Source: Pinguiococcus pyrenoidosus | Taxonomy: Eukaryota; Sar; Pinguiophyceae; Pinguiochrysidales; Pinguiochrysidaceae | Direction: 5' to 3' | Assembly: GCA_019677205.1 (NCBI GenBank) | Contig: JAAMXY010000262.1 | Coordinates: 124,001-188,000 of the forward strand | Length of the DNA stretch: 64,000 bases | In this document: piece by piece, positions 25,001 to 35,497 of the stretch | How positions within the stretch are numbered: the stretch's first letter is position 1 | Layout of the letters: every line of letters begins with the position of its first letter | Notes under the pieces: generated by a model | The model's input: the letters and a program-made list of their open reading frames with translations, nothing else | What the model was told of the DNA's origin: nothing | Databases searched by the model: none | Position numbers and translations under genes: made by a program

Positions 25001-28000
25001 GGAGAGCTTGGACCTCGGAAGAATCTTTGAGGACATTCAGGCGGATTTCTCGCTGGTAGAGAAAGAAACGGATGCCTTGGAAGAGAAGCTGGATGCGGAG
25101 CAAAGATTTCGGGACGACCTCATCGCCGAGGTGGACTCATACAAGGAGGAGCTACACAACACAAATGCAAAGCTGCAGCACTTGAAGAAGAGCGTGCCGT
25201 ATCCCCCCAAGTCGCCGCGGCGACCCTCGGTGTCTCGTGTTGGGGAGTTGAGGAGTCAAGACAGCCTCAGCACGCCGCCATCGTTGAAGCAAACCCTGAC
25301 CGAGTCTCTAAATGAGATCAAGAACGAATTCTCCGTCGCGCAGAAGGAGATCGAGCAGCTGCAGCAGAGCCTAGAGCTCGCTGAGAAGAGGGCACAGGTG
25401 CTGAGCCGAGAACTGGACGACTCCATTGCAAAGACTCACGGCACCGCTTCCCAGAGCAGCAGCACGGGCGCAGGACTCTCTGGTGAGGGACCGCCAGATG
25501 ACGACGACAACAACAGCGAAAGCACGCAAGACGAGCAGTCTATCCTCAACATGCAAGCCAAGAACAGGCTTCTCGAGGAAGAGATCTCCGGGCTTCTGCT
25601 GGAGAAAGAGCAGGCGGAGTCGACGGCAACCGCCAGCACCCAGCAGCTCAGCCAGCTGCACTCGACCATCACGCAACTTTCGGATGAGAACCGTCGCCTT
25701 TCGGCCGAGTGTGAGCGACTTCAGCGGAGCGCCGAGGAGGCATCCAGTGCGAGGGACCTCGTGAAGACGGCGCTGGACGCCGCGAAGGAGGAGAATCTGC
25801 GGCTGGCAGCGAACTTGGAGACGCATGCCATGGACCAGCTACAGGCTGCGGCCGCATCCACGGATCAGCTCCAGGCGTCTGAAGACGCGATGGGGCGTCT
25901 TTCAGCCGAGTGTGAGCAACTTCGCCGCCAAGCTGAGGAGGTTGGGCATGAGAACAGTCGCCTTTTGGCCGAGTGTGAGCGACTTCAGCGGAGCGCCGAG
26001 GAGGCATCCAATGCGAAGGACCTCATGAAGACGGCGCTGGACGCCGCGAAGGAGGAGAATCTGCGGCTGGCAGCGAACTTGGAGACGCATGCCATGGACC
26101 AGCTACAGGCTGCGGCCGCATCCACGGACCAGCTCCAGGCGTCTGAAGACGAGAAGGGACGTCTTTCAGCCGAGTGTCAGCAGCTTCGCCGTCAGAATGA
26201 GGAACTGTCGCATGGGAGGGATCTGTTGAAGACTGCGTTGGATGCCGCTGCCGAAGAGAACAAGAGGCTCGTCGATGAGGCGGAGCGGCATGCCATGGAG
26301 CAGCTGCAAGCTGCCGCGGAGTCTACAGATCAGTTGGAAGAGTTACGGAAAGGCACCGAGGAGCTCCGAAGATCCCGTGACGACCTGCAATCGACCGCGG
26401 ATGCGCTGAGAATAGAGAACGCAGAGCTGCGTGCAGAGGTGGAGGCGCATGGTTCCGCTACCTCCGAGCACGGCCAGGCGTTGGAGGAGATGAAGCATGC
26501 GTATGACGTTTCGCTGGGTGACAAGGATGCTCGCCTCGCCGAACTGGAGAGGGCACTAGAGGATAAGGCTTCCCGGCTGACGGCGGCGGAGAGAGAAGCA
26601 GAGAACCTGAGGGACGAGGTGAAGAGCGTACAAGAAGCGCTGAAGACCTTGGAGAGCTCGAACCAGGCAATCGAGGAGAAGTTGGAAGCTCGGAAGCGAG
26701 CATACGCGGAGCTGGAGAAGACAGCAAACTACTGGCAAGTGCAGGTCGAGAGTACTAGAAAGGAAGCCGAGGCACATGCCAAGGAACAGCGCGATGCGTC
26801 CGAGCAGAAGGTGCTGTCGTTGTCGCTTCAGCTGCAGGAGACGGAGGCAGCGCTGACCGCCGGCAAAGCGGAGCTTGCGGATATGCAGACCCGACTGGTG
26901 GCTGCGGAGGAAGAGTGCACGCGCATCCGGAATGACAGCGACATGCGGATTGAGGAGCTCAGGGAGGAGGTAGCGCGATCGAAGGCAGCAGCAGACGGCC
27001 TGCAGATCAGTACAGCGCAAGCGTCCGGTGCCCACGAGGAGTCGCTGCGTAACAAGGACGAGAGCATCGCGGAGCTTGAGGGCATCATCGGCGAGAACAT
27101 CTCCGTGATTGCCAAGAAGGAGCTGGCGGAGAAGAGCTTGAAAGCGCAGGTGGAGCAGCTCCAGATGGCCATCGAGGAGACTGAAAGCGAGAGGTGCGCC
27201 TTGCTGGCCAAGCTGAAGGAACAGGAGGCAAGCCGCGCAGAGCTTGAGACCGAGAAAGCGATGTTGCAGACGCAGCTCGCAGGCGCAGAGCAGCGGCGCG
27301 AAGAAGCAGCGACGAGCCTCGAGAGCGCGATTCGCGAGAAGGAGACCCTGGCAAACCAGCTCGCTGAGTCATCCGCTGCGGACGCTGATGTCCGGGATCT
27401 TCAGCATCGACTTCAGCAGCTTTCTGCGGAGATGAGCGGACTCCAGCAGAAGTGCAGCTCGCTCAGCGGAGAAAATCAGCAGTACTCCAAGCAGAACGGA
27501 GAGATGTCCGCCATGCTTGCCCGCGAGCGCGAAGACACGCAAAGGAAGTTGGAAGCAGCCGAGGCCAGCAGAACCGCCTATGAGAAGCGCCTCAAAGAGC
27601 AGGACCAGCAGCTTCAGGTGAGCGCTGGCAAAGGAGACTCAGTGTCGGACGGTGCTGTCGATTGCAGTGCTAACCGGAGCCGCTTCGTTCTTCGCTTGTG
27701 CAGGCGTCGAAGAGCCGTCTTCATCAGGCCGAGAGCCAGCTCCAACATATGCGCAAGGGGCTGAGCGAAAGGGATGTCGAGGCGGAGCAGGTCCGGACCT
27801 CGTTGACGGAGCAGTATCAGAAAAAGTGCGAGGAGGTGGACGAGCTGGAGAGCAGGGCTCGCCAGCAGGAAGAGACGCTCACGGAGGAGATTCACGAGCT
27901 GCGCAAGACGCTGCAGGATCAGGCAAGCGGCCAGGAAAGGCTTCGGGACATCCAGCGTGAGCTTGACGCCGCGGTGACGCAGAAGAAGTCTCTGGAGTCG

Positions 28001-29110
28001 GAGAACTTGAATCTCCGCGAGGACGTCGCGCGGAAGTCGGAGGAGATGCATGCCCGAGCGCTGCAGCTGGAAGCCTTGATCAAAGCGAGCGAAGGCGACC
28101 TGCGAGCGGCCCAAGAGCGAGCCTCCGTCTCCGAGGAGAAGGCGAGCCGCGAGGCTCTGGCGCTGGAATCTGCCTTGGAGGAGCATCAGAGCACGCTGTC
28201 GAAGCTTGCCGATGTCCACCGAGAAACCCTCGAGGCCGCCGTGCGCGAGGCTACCGAGAGAGCGGAAGCGAACACCAGGAGTGATCTGGAGCAGCGCGTC
28301 TCTGAGCTCACTTCCGCAGAGGCAGGTGCACGCCGCAGGTTGGAAGCGGTGGACGCCCGATGTGAGGGCTTGGAGCGCGACCTAGCCGAGGCACGAGCCA
28401 CCGTGCGGGCAAGGGAAATCGAGCTTGAGACGGAACGAACGGCTTCGCTCAAGGCGGGCGGTAGCAGTGCCACGAACGACCGATTCCGCGAGGAGGTTGA
28501 AGAAGCGCGAAGACTGGTGGACGAGCTCACCAGTGAGAAGAGCGTCTTGCACGAAACCGCAGGAGCTTTGCAGGAGGAGCTCTCCGTCCTGCAGCGCGAG
28601 AACAAGGAACTCCGGCGCAGCCTGGCGGCGAAGGAGCAGCTTCTCTCAGCACCGAGAGCGCTAGCGGCAAATGGCAGGAGCAGCCAGATAGGGGACTCTC
28701 CAATCCAGTACCGAGACTCGCCGAGCAGGGTGAGCTACGCGAAGATTCACGTGAGACAACTGCAGGAGACGCTCGAGGAGGAGCGCAAGATACTGACGTC
28801 CTTGACCCGCGAGCACGAGGACCTGCTCATGCTGCTCACTCAGCAAGAGCTGGAGAAGGCGGCGCTCAAGGACGGTCTCCTGGCTGCGGGCGGGCGGACC
28901 GCTGTCGATGCGGCCATGCACACGGCAGCGACGACCGCCATGCGAAGATTTGGCGTCTTCGTGGACGAGAGCGGCGTGAGGCAGGGGCCTCCGCCGGCGA
29001 TGAGGACCACCCCTCTGCGGCACAGAGCATCGGCGGAGACACCTCCCCGCCCAGGCTTCCGACGGTCTCCGCTCGCGAACGGGTCGCAGCGAATCAATCA
29101 GGATGGGTAG
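22071..29110 (+). CDS. USO1: Giant p115/Uso1 vesicle-tethering golgin
   Basis: p115/Uso1 tethers ER-derived vesicles to the Golgi with Rab1 and GM130-type partners. Two exons (22071-27617, 27704-29110) flank an 86-nt phase-0 intron and encode 2,317 residues, against about 960 in animals and 1,790 in yeast. Residues 1-~800 form the armadillo-like head; recognisable p115 signatures are NELLQLLQQITQQNKNIQQF and the following DCGSILSNLLGSS. From about residue 830 to 2,260 the protein is almost pure coiled coil (Glu, Leu, Ala, Gln rich), broken by short linkers such as VPYPPKSPRRPS. A 264-bp unit is tandemly duplicated in the rod (25688-26215). The tail is basic and Ser/Pro-rich and lacks the strongly acidic terminus of animal p115. 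Head identity is confident; rod length is lineage-specific. Confidence 0.85.
25688..26215 (+). repeat. 264-bp in-frame tandem duplication in Uso1 rod
   Basis: Two near-identical 264-nt units (offset measured from GAGAATCTGCGGCTGGC at 25791 and again at 26055) encode 88-residue coiled-coil blocks. A third, diverged copy follows to about 26335. The length is a multiple of three, and 88 is close to whole heptads plus a stutter. Confidence 0.9.
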
Positions 29111-29272
29111 GGACTGATTGCGCCGGGGATTCGCCACCATAGACCAGCGACCGCGAAGGGAGGAAAAGCCACTGTTTCTTCTCCGGCACGCTGTCTGTCT
29201 TTCTTTCTCGCACGAAGTTCATCGTTCTCCTCTCTATCTCGCTACGCTATTCTGAAAGGGCGTCGCACGCCG

Positions 29273-30391
29273 TCACGCGTAGGCCCAGGAAGGTGCTTCA
29301 TCGTCCATGCCGTCGCTAGCCCGACGATTCGCCTCTGTCAAGGCGTCTTCGTCGACGCCTTCTTTCTCGACTTCCTGCCGCAATCGCTGCATCGCCCTCT
29401 TCAGTCGCAGGCGGACGGTGTCCGGGTAGGTACCTAGGATCTCCGCGACGGCGATGTTGCTGCGCGGAGGCCCATCCAGGGACGGGCCGAACTTGAGCAT
29501 CACGACGTTCAGCTCCTTCATCGGGAGAATCCTCCTGACCAGGTCGATCATCTCGGCGTGCTCCACGACTGCCTCGGGCTCTTGCTCCACCTCAAAGTGC
29601 ACGTCAAACTGGTCGGCGGGGATCTCACATTCATCCGCCCCAGGCCGGGCGGCCGTCGCATCGTCCAGGCTCCAAACCCGCCTGCTGACGGCCTCTTGGA
29701 CCTTGCCGATGGCTTCCGGGGTCATGGCCATGGCGTGAGCGACCTCGGTGACATTTGGCGCGCGGCCAAGGCGCTGCTCGAGGTCCCTCTGCACGTTCTG
29801 CACCTTGCGCCAGAGGCGAAGTCTCGAGATCGGCACCCGGATCAGCCGACTGTGCTTCATGGTGGCCCTCTGGAGCGCTTCTTTGATCCAGAAGACCGCA
29901 TAGGAGCTGAACTTGATGGTCCCGGTTCGCGACAGGTCGAAGCCCTCCATGGCGCGCGTCAGCCCGAGCAGGCCCTCCTGCACCAGGTCTTCGAAAGGGA
30001 TATTCACTTGAGATCTGAAGGCCAATCTCGCCACTTCCGCGCGCACCAAGTTCAGATGCATGCCGCAAAGAGCCTCTCGAGCTCGCAAACCCTGCTGGTG
30101 AACGTCTCGAAGCTCCTGGTCGGTCAGGTTGACGCTCTCGGCCCACTCGGAGGCGCTCAAGGGCCGTCCCAAAGCTTTTCCCGCGCGAATTCGGGCGATT
30201 TCGAGCGCATGGGCCCTCTGAATCGCCTCCAGAAGCTCTCCTTCGTCACTCCCAGGTGCTTCGTCCAGAGTGCCATGAAGATGACTGCCCAGCGGCGGCG
30301 CAAAAGGCAGCTTTCGCCGGAGATTCCGCTGTACACTTGGCTGACGAACGCCGAACGCCAGCGCCACTGGAAGCACCAGGAACGCGCGCAT
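29273..30391 (-). CDS. Plastid RNA polymerase sigma-70 factor (nuclear-encoded)
   Basis: Nuclear-encoded sigma factors direct the bacterial-type plastid RNA polymerase. The frame upstream of 30391 has no ATG, so I start there: 372 residues, no intron. The N-terminus (MRAFLVLPVALAFGVRQP) is a hydrophobic signal peptide directly followed by Phe and a basic Arg-rich segment (RNLRRK), as in complex-plastid bipartite presequences. Region 2 follows: HLNLVRAEVARLAF, then PFEDLVQEGLLGLTRAMEGF and IKFSSYAVFWIKEALQRA (core binding and -10 recognition). Region 3 has VPISRLRLWRKV, with a TEVAHAMAMTPE helix. Region 4 is weak: the helix-turn-helix part is IAVAEILGTYPDTVRLRLKR. Sigma family membership is firm; plastid location is inferred from the presequence. 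Confidence 0.85.
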   Translation of the reverse strand: MRAFLVLPVALAFGVRQPSVQRNLRRKLPFAPPLGSHLHGTLDEAPGSDEGELLEAIQRAHALEIARIRAGKALGRPLSASEWAESVNLTDQELRDVHQQGLRAREALCGMHLNLVRAEVARLAFRSQVNIPFEDLVQEGLLGLTRAMEGFDLSRTGTIKFSSYAVFWIKEALQRATMKHSRLIRVPISRLRLWRKVQNVQRDLEQRLGRAPNVTEVAHAMAMTPEAIGKVQEAVSRRVWSLDDATAARPGADECEIPADQFDVHFEVEQEPEAVVEHAEMIDLVRRILPMKELNVVMLKFGPSLDGPPRSNIAVAEILGTYPDTVRLRLKRAMQRLRQEVEKEGVDEDALTEANRRASDGMDDEAPSWAYA

Positions 30392-30804
30392 CCCTAGCTG
30401 CTCCGGAAGCGAAGCAACTTGGAAACAGGAAGAGGACAGGACCAAAACCTCGGAGAAGTTGGACGCGTCGGACGCGAAAACCGCGGCGAAAAGCGCGGGA
30501 AAATCACAGATCTCAAATCCTCAACAAACACGAAACGGTCAGCTGACAGGTTGAGAAGCCGTTCGAAGTTTCGTGTATCTGCCAGTAATATGCTGTAGGA
30601 TATATATAACATTCAATGTATTTATTTACTAAATTTTAACGGTTGACCGCGCTTTTTGCTCAAACACATCTCTGCTTCCGCGTTTACGGCGGAATCTGGC
30701 GTCTTCTCGAAGCGAGATTCCCTCCGGTGCCCTCATCGTCTCTTCTCACGCCCTCGCTTCCCCGGTGCTCTGGACGCGAGGCGAGTCGGCCCGTTTTCAA
30801 CGCC
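30392..30804. promoter_or_regulatory. Divergent intergenic promoter region (sigma factor and FLYWCH-like gene)
   Basis: A 413-bp gap separates outward-facing starts. An AT-rich core (about 30585-30640, including GGATATATATAAC) could serve as a TATA-like element for either gene. Confidence 0.45.
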
Positions 30805-31872
30805 ATGTCGTCCGAGACAGAGACGGCTCCGACCAAAGAGTCCGCGGATGTATCTTCGAAAGCGCTGCCGCCCACCGCGCAGCCCTCTGCCGGTGCGGTG
30901 GGAGCGCAAAGCGACGACAAGGGTGTGAGCAACGGCGCGGCCGAGGTGGAGAAGGGCGAAGCGCTCGGCGACGATGCGATCGCGGCCGAAGAGCCCGGCG
31001 CTCCAGCCGTGAAGAGACGCCGCACGAACATGTTCTGGACGCGAATCGCCGTGGAGAAGCCGCCAGAGTCGGTTCGTTCGGCAGCTGGAGTGAAGGCGTG
31101 GGTCACGAAGGACGACAGGTGAGCGATGGGACTGGCCGCGGGGATATTCCGATGGCACTTCGGGAGTAAAAGCTTTCCTCGTTTCCGCGGGTTTGGCAGC
31201 GGCCGTCGGGTCATTCACTTCAGCTGCCAGGCGGTCAAGGACACGTTTGAGGCGGCTCGGAAGGTGCTGCTCGGTATCCACCACGAGGTGTACACCGACG
31301 CGCTGGGCGGTCCGCTCCGCGTCCGCAAGCAGACGGCGGACAGTCGCGCGTGGGTGCGCGTGGAGTTCGCCTGCATTGCCAGCGGCACCGAAGGCTGCAA
31401 GTGCAAGGGCCGGCTGTCGATCTGCAAGCTTGGGTACGTCGTTGCATCGTCGCTCTGGGCAGTGGGTCTCGCAGCAGAGCATCTCATCTGCTGCACTGCT
31501 GCCACTAGGGGAGATGTATTTGTCGAGCTGAACGGCGTTGCGCACTCGCACAGTGGCCGGAGAACGACGCGGAAGCTGCCGCTGGGTCTGCGTCAGGTCT
31601 TGGAGAGCATCATGGTGCGCAATCCCACTCTCCCTCTGAAACGACTGCGGAGCAAGGCGGAAGAGGACCTCAACGAGACCTTCGATCCGCCCACGGCGCG
31701 GCTCATCAAGCACTGGAAAGAGACGTGGACGGGGAAATACAAGGCGGCCAACAAGAAAAAGGCCGCGGTAGAAGTGCCAACAGCACAGAGCGTGGCGGTC
31801 TCGGAGCAAGACGCACCCAGCGAGGAGCCGGACGTACGGCCAGCAGTGCCAGCAACCCCCTCGGGTGATTAG
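30805..31872 (+). CDS. FLYWCH/WRKY-GCM-like zinc-binding domain protein
   Basis: Three exons (30805-31118, 31200-31433, 31509-31872) with phase-2 introns of 81 and 75 nt encode 303 residues. Residues 1-70 are Ala/Glu/Ser-rich with an NLS-like KRRR. The middle domain has a Cys pair then His pair in the order ACIASGTEGCKCKGRLSI .. VAHSHSGRR, the C-x-C / H-x-H pattern of FLYWCH and WRKY-GCM1 fingers. It is followed by a helical segment (KLPLGLRQVLESIM) of the type that trails such fingers in Mutator-like transposases. No DDE transposase domain follows, so this looks like a stand-alone or domesticated DNA-binding protein. The C-terminus is Lys-rich then acidic. Zinc ligands are inferred; the function is unknown beyond probable DNA binding. 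Confidence 0.65.
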
Positions 31873-32170
31873 ACAAGCCGTGACCGAGTGATGCTGTGAT
31901 CGTGCGATGGCGAGGGCAGACTTACAGGACAAGAAGCGACCGATTTCCTCCCAAGCCTCTGCCCTTCGTCTTCGACGTTGCTAGGCCTCCTTCGCGTCGC
32001 TTCCATCAGCCTCTCTGGAAGTCAAGCATCCTCGCTCTCAAGCGACGAGGATGCAAGAAGGAAAGAAACAACCGCCGGACGCGCCGAGTTAGCGACGATC
32101 AGCTGATCTTGCCAAGAGCATCTCCTCTCCGCCAGAATGAGCCGTCCGCGCCACACCCTGTGCACACGCC

Positions 32171-33280
32171 ATGTCCAGCATCTTTGAGCAAGCCCAGGCG
32201 CTCGCCGAGGCGGAGCAGCCAGCTCTGCGCTCCTTCAAGCTCGCGGCCGCGTCCGAGCGGGCGCGCAGCGTGCGGGCCCGGGCGCAGCGCCGCGAATGGG
32301 AGAAGCACCTGGAGGGCCGCATCCTTCTCAACGCGGTCCTCAAGGTCGTCAACGCCCTGCCGTCAAACACCGCGCTCCAGCGCGCTTCCAAAAGGTCCAA
32401 GAAGGTGGAGGCGCTGCGAAGTCAGCTGGACAGCAGCCTCGGTAGCGCGGCGGAGGCGCTCGCAGCCGCTTTGGCGGCGCAAGACGCCCATTTCCGGCGG
32501 CGCGGGAAGCTGAGAGGCGACGCAGATGCTTCTGCCAGGAAGCGTAAGCGAGAGAATGGCCTGGAAGGGCAGCTGGAGGACTTCTCAGAGCGCTTGAGGC
32601 GCCTTCGCCCTTTCTGGTCCGACACGATCGAGGAATGGCGAGCGAAGACGCGGGTGACGTCTTCCAAAGCGAAGTTCAGGGTGGTGGACCAAGGGGTCAT
32701 GGACCAGGTGGACGAGCTCGTAGCAGAGGACGCGCGCTTCCGGCGTCGCGCGTTCCGGCCGCTGCAAGAAAGCCGAGCGGAACGGCTGCGACTCGACGCT
32801 GCGGCGGGGGATGGGGAGGCCGAGCCGAATGGGGAGCGAGAGGCAGAAGAAGAGGAGGATGCCGTGGACGAAGACGTGTACGATGATGCGGTGTTCTACC
32901 AGCTGCTGCTGCGGGACTTTACGGACGCTGCGTCTGGAGGCTCCAAGTCGGTCAGCGGCGGCCTCCGGCCCGCGCGCAAGAAGTCCAAGAGCGGCGTGGA
33001 CCGCAAGGCGAGCAAGGGCAGGAGGCTGCGGTACAATTTGCACCCGAAGCTAGAGAACTTTATGTATCCTGTGACCAACGGTACGTGCTTTGCGGGCAAC
33101 GTTTCCATGATTCCAACCCCGCTTTCCACGCTCATCGATGCCGTTGTGGATGCGTTCGTGCCAGATGCGGCCACGCTGGGAATCGATCTTGACAGCCTCT
33201 TCGGCTCGTTGCTGGGCAGAACGCCTGCAGCGGAGGCGAACGGCTCCAACGCCCTCGACTTGCCCGGGGAAACCAACTAG
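32171..33280 (+). CDS. AATF: AATF/Bfr2 (Che-1) ribosome-biogenesis protein
   Basis: AATF (yeast Bfr2) is a nucleolar factor needed for early 40S processing with NOL10 and NGDN. The first part contains the leucine-zipper-like helical AATF region (RILLNAVLKVVNALP). The TRAUB domain is clear near the C-terminus: DDAVFYQLLLRDF, then RKASKGRRLRYNLHPKLENF. The reading frame is open throughout, but 33081-33164 is a GTACGT..GCCAG segment of 84 nt. Removing it joins NFMYPVTN to DAATLGIDLDSLFGSLLG, matching the family ending (..ELFKSLFG). I therefore propose two exons and a 341-residue product. The acidic stretch before TRAUB (EAEEEEDAVDED) is usual for the family. Confidence 0.85.
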   Translation: MSSIFEQAQALAEAEQPALRSFKLAAASERARSVRARAQRREWEKHLEGRILLNAVLKVVNALPSNTALQRASKRSKKVEALRSQLDSSLGSAAEALAAALAAQDAHFRRRGKLRGDADASARKRKRENGLEGQLEDFSERLRRLRPFWSDTIEEWRAKTRVTSSKAKFRVVDQGVMDQVDELVAEDARFRRRAFRPLQESRAERLRLDAAAGDGEAEPNGEREAEEEEDAVDEDVYDDAVFYQLLLRDFTDAASGGSKSVSGGLRPARKKSKSGVDRKASKGRRLRYNLHPKLENFMYPVTNGTCFAGNVSMIPTPLSTLIDAVVDAFVPDAATLGIDLDSLFGSLLGRTPAAEANGSNALDLPGETN

Positions 33281-33311
33281 ATCTTTGCGAAAGAAGCAGC
33301 AATTAAGCTTG

Positions 33312-34727
33312 TCAATTGTGCTTTCTCTTCCACCGAAGGCGCGCCCAAGTAACAAGGACTTGGGGCGCGTACTGGAAGGACGTTGCCCCGAAGGTGCAGA
33401 CATACGTCACATAGGCCAGGAACGCAATCAGCACGACCAAAATGGCCGAGAAGCGCCATGCCGAGGTGCCTGTTCTTCTCTGAACTTCTTGCAGAGACCG
33501 GGCTGCACCGATGCGGTTGAAAAGGGTTTCGCCGAGAGCCTCGGAGCGGTGGAGAAGTCCGTTCGTGCACGTCAGCGAGTCGCAGAGAGCGGAGAGCAGG
33601 TGCGCAACCGCATCGGGCCCGAACACCGCGTCGGGCGGATCCTCCGAGTGCGCATAGGCCCACGTGTCATTGGAGTCGAGTCCAGCTTGCTCGTTGTCGA
33701 TGACGGCTTCCCAGAATGCCGCACTGGGCAGCACAAACCCCTTGTCATGCTTCACCGCGAGCTCGGGCTCAGCGAGCGTGGTGTCCCTGGGTCGGGCCCT
33801 CGGGACGCATTGAAGCAGAGTCGCCCTGCACCTCTGGACCAGCTTTGGCATCTGCTCTTGACTGCAGGAATGCGACTGGAACCAGCTCTGCAGACGCCGC
33901 ATGACGTCGTCGTGATACGCGCTCCCGACGCCTTCCAACGACGGTTCGGAGGGGCCATCAAAGCAGCCCCAAAGCAACGCGCAATTCTCGGCCGGACAGT
34001 GCATGGAGTGCGCGTGCTCCTTGTACCCCTCTTGTCCAGGTGACGGCGTGTGGGCGTGGTCCAGATGCCGATCCAAGAAGAACTCCGCCTCGAAGCTCTT
34101 GCCGCAGATCTTGCAGTGCCACTCGCCGTCGCCCTTGGGTCCCTCTCGCCTTTCCTTGTGCTGCTCGTGCTCCAGCAGCAGGTCGTTGCCCGGCCAGAAG
34201 GGGCAGCTCGGAGGCAGCCACTCCCGCGCCTTGAATTCCGGGTGCAGTCTCGCAAACACTTCCCGCTCCACCAAGCTCCTCCCGCGACGGCTGAGCGCTC
34301 GATCGCAGCGCAGCGCCGGAATCATGCCAGGCTCTCCATCCGGACTCGCCCGAAACGTCGTCCAATCCACCTGCGCAGCAGCTTCGGACGCATTCGCCCC
34401 GCTCTCCTCCAACGTGGCGTCCTTACTGGCTGCGCGGCGCTTGCGCTGCCGCGTTTCCTCGCGCAGGCACTCTTCGAACGCGCTGCGGCGCGGCGCGTCG
34501 ATCTCCCCATCCTCGAGCGGTTCAGCGGCGTACATCTCGTCGAAGCACTTTGGCGACACGCAGTGATTCGCGCAGTTGTGGCGCGTCGCCGGTGACAGCA
34601 GCGCGCATTCCTCCTGCTCGCAGCGCCGCAGCTCCTTCTTCCAGCGCTTGTCAAGCTTCTTGTTGCGCTTGCTCTTCGCCACGGCCAGCGCGAGTGCGCA
34701 CGCAAGGAGCAGGTACCTAAGCGCCAT
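33312..34727 (-). CDS. ER-targeted membrane protein with a C2H2 zinc finger
   Basis: The start at 34727 gives a clear signal peptide (MALRYLLLACALALAVAK) and a 471-residue product without introns; in-frame sequence further upstream has no ATG. After the signal comes a Cys-rich domain (WKKELRRCEQEECALL, HNCANHCVSPKCFDEMY) whose spacing suggests disulfides. A single C2H2 finger follows at about residues 202-226: WHCKICGKSFEAEFFLDRH plus the last His in DHAH. A further Cys cluster (HCPAENCALLWGC) comes after it. A TM helix near the C-terminus (AILVVLIAFLAYVTYVC) leaves a short basic tail. I cannot name the family. A classical finger on the lumenal side of a membrane protein is unusual. Confidence 0.7.
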   Translation of the reverse strand: MALRYLLLACALALAVAKSKRNKKLDKRWKKELRRCEQEECALLSPATRHNCANHCVSPKCFDEMYAAEPLEDGEIDAPRRSAFEECLREETRQRKRRAASKDATLEESGANASEAAAQVDWTTFRASPDGEPGMIPALRCDRALSRRGRSLVEREVFARLHPEFKAREWLPPSCPFWPGNDLLLEHEQHKERREGPKGDGEWHCKICGKSFEAEFFLDRHLDHAHTPSPGQEGYKEHAHSMHCPAENCALLWGCFDGPSEPSLEGVGSAYHDDVMRRLQSWFQSHSCSQEQMPKLVQRCRATLLQCVPRARPRDTTLAEPELAVKHDKGFVLPSAAFWEAVIDNEQAGLDSNDTWAYAHSEDPPDAVFGPDAVAHLLSALCDSLTCTNGLLHRSEALGETLFNRIGAARSLQEVQRRTGTSAWRFSAILVVLIAFLAYVTYVCTFGATSFQYAPQVLVTWARLRWKRKHN

Positions 34728-35497
34728 CGACTTCGCCGGTCTCACGCATCTCAACGCCACCATCGACCCTTCCAAGCCTCTCGAACCATCATATGAGGGA
34801 AACGAACAAAAAGCTATGCTGAACTTTCTTTTGTGCTTTTCGGTTTTGGCGGGAAAAAGGAAATCGGAAGGAAAACGAAAAAGAACAGGACGACTTGATC
34901 GAAACCGTACAGCGGGAATGCTCAAGATCGAAAGTTATACAGTATCTACAAGACCAGAAGTCAAAATCGATATCTGCAGTGCACGAAATGGCTGACCACC
35001 GCCCGCCTGGCCAAACCAAACCAAGCCACAATCAGCTGATCAAGGTGCGTTGGAAGAACGTTGTCGCTTTTCTCCTTCTGTTCCGAGCGTTACCGAGCTC
35101 TGATACAGCCCCACAGGCTCGCGACGGTCGTTGAGTCCCGGACCCGGAGCACTTCGCCGTTGATCGCCGAGGATTTGCTCAGTGGTCCTCCGGCGCCAGA
35201 TCCTCCCCTTGGATCTCCAGGCGCTTCCAGCGGAGCCGCCAATGCCCGCGACGCCTCCGGGCGCTTCGTCGACTCCTGGCCTCTGACACTCGGCTGCGGC
35301 AAACTCCAACTTCGGCGAGCCAAGTTGAAGAAGCTTTCGGCGGCCACTCAAGATTCGTGCCGCCGCATAGCAGCGGCACCGTTGGCACTAGGAAGGCGCC
35401 GGACAAGGCGAGGGCCGAACTCCGGTTGAGGATCGATTGGGCTGCGAGCAGAAGCTGCGGTTTTCTGCAGAAGTCCGCGGAATTGCGGCTTTCCAGA
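34728..35497. promoter_or_regulatory. Divergent intergenic region, promoters of ER C2H2 and F-box/LRR genes
   Basis: This 770-bp gap lies between outward-facing starts. Open frame continues upstream of 35498 without an ATG, so a non-coding 5' leader or an upstream exon is possible. No other feature is recognised. Confidence 0.4.
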
